The notes below the pieces were generated by a model that worked only from the letters and a program-made list of their open reading frames with translations, was not told the DNA's origin and did not search any database. DNA of 64,000 nucleotides from Alphaproteobacteria bacterium (GTDB taxonomy: Bacteria; Pseudomonadota; Alphaproteobacteria; Caulobacterales; Parvularculaceae): positions 186,001 through 250,000 of the forward strand of contig JAUIMC010000003.1 in the NCBI GenBank assembly GCA_030433215.1, given 5' to 3'. Made by a program: the position numbers and the translations under genes. This document shows positions 60,957 through 64,000 of this stretch, in pieces (positions within the stretch are counted from its first letter, which is position 1; each line of letters opens with the position of its first letter).

Positions 60957-62063
60957 TCAGCTGCGCGTAGGGTCGATGAGAAACTTCTCGCCGGTCGCCC
61001 TTTTTTCATAAGCCTTCAAAATCTCAGGCTTCAGGGCTTCGCCGAGACCGATCACCTGCGTGTAGCGGCTCGCGAACGTCGTGGTGAGACCGTCAAGAAC
61101 CTGCTGGCGCAGCCGCGCCGCGGTCTCTTCGCCCACCTGGCTCAGAAACGGCAACAGCAGCCACCGCGTGATGCTCCACTGAGAGCCGAAGCTCAACAGA
61201 TCGTAAGTCACAGGCTCGGGATTGAGCGAGCCATAGACATAAAGCTGTTTGAACGTCTCTGACCCGTAGCGGTTATAGGATGTCATGGCGTTTTGGGCGG
61301 CGCGCTCCATGGCGAAAAGAATAGCCCCGCCGAGCGGTCCGCCGCCGATCGCATCGAAGGCGATGGTCGCGCCGGTCTCTTCCACAGCGCTCAACAGTTT
61401 GGAGGAGAAGTCGCCATCCTTGCTGTTCAGCACATGCGTTGCGCCGAGCTCCCGCAGAATACCCGCCTGCTCGTCAGAGCGCACGATATTTACAAGCGGC
61501 ATCCCCTCGGCGAGGCACAGCTTCTGCAACATTTGCCCGAGATTGGAGGCCGCGGCGGTATGAACGATCGCCTTGTGCCCTTCGCGGCGCGCCGTTTCGA
61601 CGAAACCGAGCGCGGTCAGGGGATTCACGAAAATCGAGGCGCCGTCCGCCGCGCTGACCCCGTCAGGCAGGGGAATGACGTCCCGCGCGTTGATCTTGCG
61701 GTAATCGGCGTACATGGCGCCGCCAAACATGCCGACGCGCTTTCCGATAAGGTCCTTCGCATTGCGGCCGGCGACGACGACCTTGCCGGCGCCTTCATTG
61801 CCGAGCGCCAGGGGCTCGTCGATCCGCCCCCGGAATTTCTCAAGCCGGCCTTCGGGAATGTCGAAGGTGAGCTCGGATTGATCTCCGCGCCCCGACGCCT
61901 TGAGCGTCGACACGTCCGCAGGCCCAAGCATGGCGCCGATATCGCTCGGATTGATCGGCGCGGCCTCAACCTGAACGATGACCTCGTCATCGCCAGGCTC
62001 GTCAATGGAAACCGTCTCCAGCTTCAGCGAAAGGACGCCGTTCCGCGAGATCGTCGAATACAT
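60957..62063 (-). CDS. MDR-superfamily alcohol dehydrogenase/quinone reductase-like
   Basis: A 368-residue protein with the fold of medium-chain dehydrogenases. EAAPINPSDIGAML and LGNEGAGKVVVAG belong to the catalytic domain, and VHTAAASNLGQMLQKLCLAE (about 170-190), an AASNLGQ variant of the usual AxGxxGxxA loop, starts the cofactor domain. The usual zinc ligands (Cys and His around GHE) are not seen, so it is more likely a quinone-reductase type with NADPH. I choose the ATG at 62063 (GGAAG upstream) over one at 62084. It is downstream of the hydrolase at 62131 on the same strand and probably in its operon. Confidence 0.82.
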   Translation of the reverse strand: MYSTISRNGVLSLKLETVSIDEPGDDEVIVQVEAAPINPSDIGAMLGPADVSTLKASGRGDQSELTFDIPEGRLEKFRGRIDEPLALGNEGAGKVVVAGRNAKDLIGKRVGMFGGAMYADYRKINARDVIPLPDGVSAADGASIFVNPLTALGFVETARREGHKAIVHTAAASNLGQMLQKLCLAEGMPLVNIVRSDEQAGILRELGATHVLNSKDGDFSSKLLSAVEETGATIAFDAIGGGPLGGAILFAMERAAQNAMTSYNRYGSETFKQLYVYGSLNPEPVTYDLLSFGSQWSITRWLLLPFLSQVGEETAARLRQQVLDGLTTTFASRYTQVIGLGEALKPEILKAYEKRATGEKFLIDPTRS

Positions 62064-62130
62064 CGCCCTTCCGCTGTAAGTCATGCCGGTCCGCTCTTTC
62101 TGTGAGGTGTTTTTCTCGCCGTATGACGCG

Positions 62131-63267
62131 CTATTGACGCTTAGCGACCCAGTCGCTCACCAGAGCGGCTACGTCCTTGCGTTCGTCAGGACCGCCATTG
62201 AAATAATGGCTGCCCTTGATCATCTGAAGCTCCTTGTCCTCGGAACCGATGTTCTCGAAAATCTGCTCCGCATCGCTGGGGAACACGCCGAGATCGGACG
62301 ATCCCTGCACCACAAGGCACGGCATGTTGAAGGTCGCGAGCTGCTCGCCGCCCTGACATTTCGACGTTTCAAGGCTCCACATGGAGAGCCACGTTTTCAA
62401 TGTATTCGCGCGGCCCAGCCCCGGGGCGGTTCTGTTGGCGGTTTCGGGATCCCCAAAATAACACATGGGCGTTTCGCGGTCGGAGGGGTCGAGAGACCCG
62501 TCCATGAATCTGAGGTCGGCCCAGCTGCGATAGAGCGGGAACAGACGGTCCGGAATGCCCGCCGCATTCAGGCGTTTCAATTCCGCTTTCGCCCAGTCCG
62601 TGATGCGCTGGTTCCGATCGCGCTGCGCCTTGCGGTATCGCGTGATGAACTCTTCCGAATAGGAAGGGCCGTTATCCGGATTAAAGGGATTGAGCGACTC
62701 ATCGGTCGGCACGGGATCCCATTCATCAACAACGGACGGATCCAGATAGGAGGTGAGAACCTGCGGCCGGCCCTGATGCGCGTTGAAGGAAATATAGAGA
62801 TCGCCCTTGGGGAGCGTATGCAGCGCGTCGAGCCCCGGCCCGGTGAGCAGATCGCCAAGCGAGGGAGAAATCGCTTCCGCCTGATACGCAGCCATCAGTG
62901 AGCCGCCGCCGGAATTGCCTAGCAGAACGATTGTCTCAACGCCGGCCTCTTCACGTAGCCACCGCATGCCGGCACCGATGTCGAGCACCGCCTGTTCGAG
63001 CAGGAACTTGTCTTCCGCGCCGCGAAAGCGCGTGTTCCAACCCAGAAACCCATAGCCATGCGCGGCGAGATGCGGCCCCATATAGTGTTCGGTAAAATCG
63101 GAATTGTAGTGACTGGCGATAAAAGCCGTCTTCGGCTTTTTGCCCTTGGGCGTTACGTAAACGCCCTGACAGGGATGAGCGCCTGTGGGGCCGACGCCGG
63201 CCGTCGGCGAAGGCAATCCGAGATAGAGCCGATCGGCTTTTGCTATCAAGTCACTATCGTTGAGCAT
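62131..63267 (-). CDS. alpha/beta hydrolase
   Basis: A 378-residue enzyme. The nucleophile elbow is LLGNSGGGSLMAAYQ (Ser118, GxSxG type), the acid is probably Asp in VVQGSSDLGVFPSDA near 326, and the catalytic His is in IKGSHYFNGG near 355. The N-terminal part has TAFIASHYNSDFTEHYMGPH, where an oxyanion-hole residue sits. A large cap (about 150-285) is predicted to cover the active site. It might cleave an ester, a C-C bond after ring fission, or an amide; the substrate is unknown. It is upstream of the MDR dehydrogenase on the same strand. Confidence 0.87.
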   Translation of the reverse strand: MLNDSDLIAKADRLYLGLPSPTAGVGPTGAHPCQGVYVTPKGKKPKTAFIASHYNSDFTEHYMGPHLAAHGYGFLGWNTRFRGAEDKFLLEQAVLDIGAGMRWLREEAGVETIVLLGNSGGGSLMAAYQAEAISPSLGDLLTGPGLDALHTLPKGDLYISFNAHQGRPQVLTSYLDPSVVDEWDPVPTDESLNPFNPDNGPSYSEEFITRYRKAQRDRNQRITDWAKAELKRLNAAGIPDRLFPLYRSWADLRFMDGSLDPSDRETPMCYFGDPETANRTAPGLGRANTLKTWLSMWSLETSKCQGGEQLATFNMPCLVVQGSSDLGVFPSDAEQIFENIGSEDKELQMIKGSHYFNGGPDERKDVAALVSDWVAKRQ

Positions 63268-63814
63268 GAATTCATATTCCCTTGTCTATTCGTTTGTTTG
63301 AAGAAGGCCGGCCTTCCCCGGGGGGAAGAGGCCGCGCCGTCCGCAACTTCAAAACACGGCGGCCGACCGCCGCGAGTCCTGAGATTGTCAGGCGTGATAG
63401 AAGGCCCTAGGCGCGCGAAACCAGGTCAAAAGACCGGTTTCCCTGCGCTCGCATTTCCACTCCCATTCCCGATTATTGGTCTCCTGTCCGGAGGCACGGG
63501 TTCTTTGTTCATCGAGAGCTCCAATATACCGAACGGCCTGCCGGAATCGCGGTCATTTTTTTGAGGGCTAGCCCCTCATTTTTTCGGGTCCTTGGACTGG
63601 GTCCGGCGAGGCGCGAAATCTCTGCCCCATGGCGGCGGAACCAAGCTTTTTAGGGCCTGTGCTGTAATTTTCTTACGTGTACAGCGCCCGCCCCCCGCCA
63701 TACCCTGAATGCAAAACAGGCCGGCCCGCTCCCTGGATGAAACGGGGCGGTCCTTTTCTTGAAGCCGGTCCGGACGATAACAACGCAACTGCGAAGCAGG
63801 AAGGAAACACGGCA
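63268..63814. other. 547-base divergent region with internal terminator
   Basis: It lies between the hydrolase (leftward) and the VOC gene (rightward). No gene is supported. A T-flanked hairpin at 63562-63584 looks like a terminator for a rightward transcript that would begin inside the region. GGGTCC occurs twice close together at about 63586-63604. Confidence 0.45.
63562..63584 (+). terminator. orphan rho-independent terminator-like hairpin
   Basis: TGAGGGCT and AGCCCCTCA (one bulge) followed by TTTTTT on the plus strand. It is 231 bases before the next rightward gene, with no gene upstream on that strand, so it may end a small RNA or an attenuated leader. Confidence 0.6.
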
Positions 63815-64000
63815 ATGGCGGACAAAGCAGAGAAAAAATTTGAAACTCATGGCGTTCACCATCTCGCGCTGGTCTGCAAAAATATGGCGAGAACGGTGCA
63901 TTTCTACCGGGACATTCTCGGCTTTCCGCTGATCAAGACGCTGGAGATTCCCAAAGACGTGCCGCACTGGTCGGCCGGGATGCAGCACTTCTTCTTCGAT
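63815..64000 (+). CDS. VOC-family (glyoxalase/ring-cleavage-type) protein, partial
   Basis: The first 62 codons are present; the gene runs off the right edge. The sequence THGVHHLALVCKNMARTVHFYRDILGFPLIK is the first beta-alpha-beta-beta-beta unit of the vicinal-oxygen-chelate fold, with the metal-binding His in VHHLALV. The family includes glyoxalases, extradiol dioxygenases and related isomerases, and the fragment is too short to choose. AAGGA lies nine bases before the ATG. Confidence 0.8.
   Translation, partial: MADKAEKKFETHGVHHLALVCKNMARTVHFYRDILGFPLIKTLEIPKDVPHWSAGMQHFFFD

Overview
This window looks like chromosomal DNA from a high-GC alphaproteobacterium. The best evidence is a PhyR-type anti-anti-sigma response regulator next to an HWE histidine kinase and an ECF sigma factor, the general stress response (GSR) core of that class. 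The many HWE/PAS kinases, the TonB-dependent receptor and the aromatic-degradation genes also fit. A Parvularculales/Hyphomonadaceae-like marine lineage is possible, but that is only an impression. There is no tRNA, rRNA, CRISPR array, insertion sequence or prophage that I can see. Most genes begin with a good ribosome binding site, and several operons are tightly coupled through ATGA overlaps.

Layout. (1) 1-7.8 kb: stress-response region with a DUF883-type protein (partial), a DUF1328 membrane peptide, an HWE kinase, a ribbon-helix-helix protein, PhyR, a metallophosphoesterase, an ECF sigma factor with a small unknown partner, a lipid kinase and an AI-2E-family permease. Four of these genes are preceded by GGAAC-N16/17-TGTT, close to the promoter known for EcfG sigma factors. 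(2) 8-9.7 kb: two SnoaL-like proteins around a short-chain dehydrogenase. (3) 9.8-19.5 kb: a signalling island of response regulators and kinases, including a kinase with an ethylene-receptor-like membrane domain and a tandem PilZ protein. (4) 19.7-31.5 kb: the most unusual locus. A very acidic protein whose last 620 residues contain no Lys or Arg is translationally coupled to two ABC exporters with eroded ATP sites and an HlyD adaptor. A pseudo-receiver/HATPase regulator, a lipoprotein with a short collagen-like stretch, and a TpsB (FhaC/ShlB)-type outer-membrane pore follow. (5) 31.5-34.9 kb: secreted NTF2-like proteins. (6) 34.9-46.6 kb: aromatic-acid catabolism: pobA, katG, ferredoxin reductase, nadC, a Rieske oxygenase, a dihydrodiol-dehydrogenase-like protein, a dihydroxyphthalate-decarboxylase-like protein, MarR, a ferredoxin and a 3-hydroxyacyl-CoA dehydrogenase. 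(7) 46.6-53.7 kb: a CoA-thioester operon: ligase, fused indolepyruvate:ferredoxin oxidoreductase, thiolase and enoyl-CoA hydratase. (8) 54-64 kb: uptake and accessory catabolism: MFS transporter, FMN reductase, YciI, NIPSNAP, TonB receptor, LysR, MDR dehydrogenase, alpha/beta hydrolase and the start of a VOC protein.

How it fits together. PhyR, the HWE kinase and the sigma factor would form a stress circuit that drives the envelope genes around it through GGAAC-type promoters. Region 4 reads as an export and surface-assembly system, perhaps controlled by its own HATPase protein and by the neighbouring kinases. Regions 6 and 7 together could take a phthalate-like or hydroxybenzoate-like aromatic acid through ring hydroxylation, and carry acyl-CoA intermediates through beta-oxidation-type steps. 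Function calls rest on recognising motifs and family sequence by eye; no database search was run.
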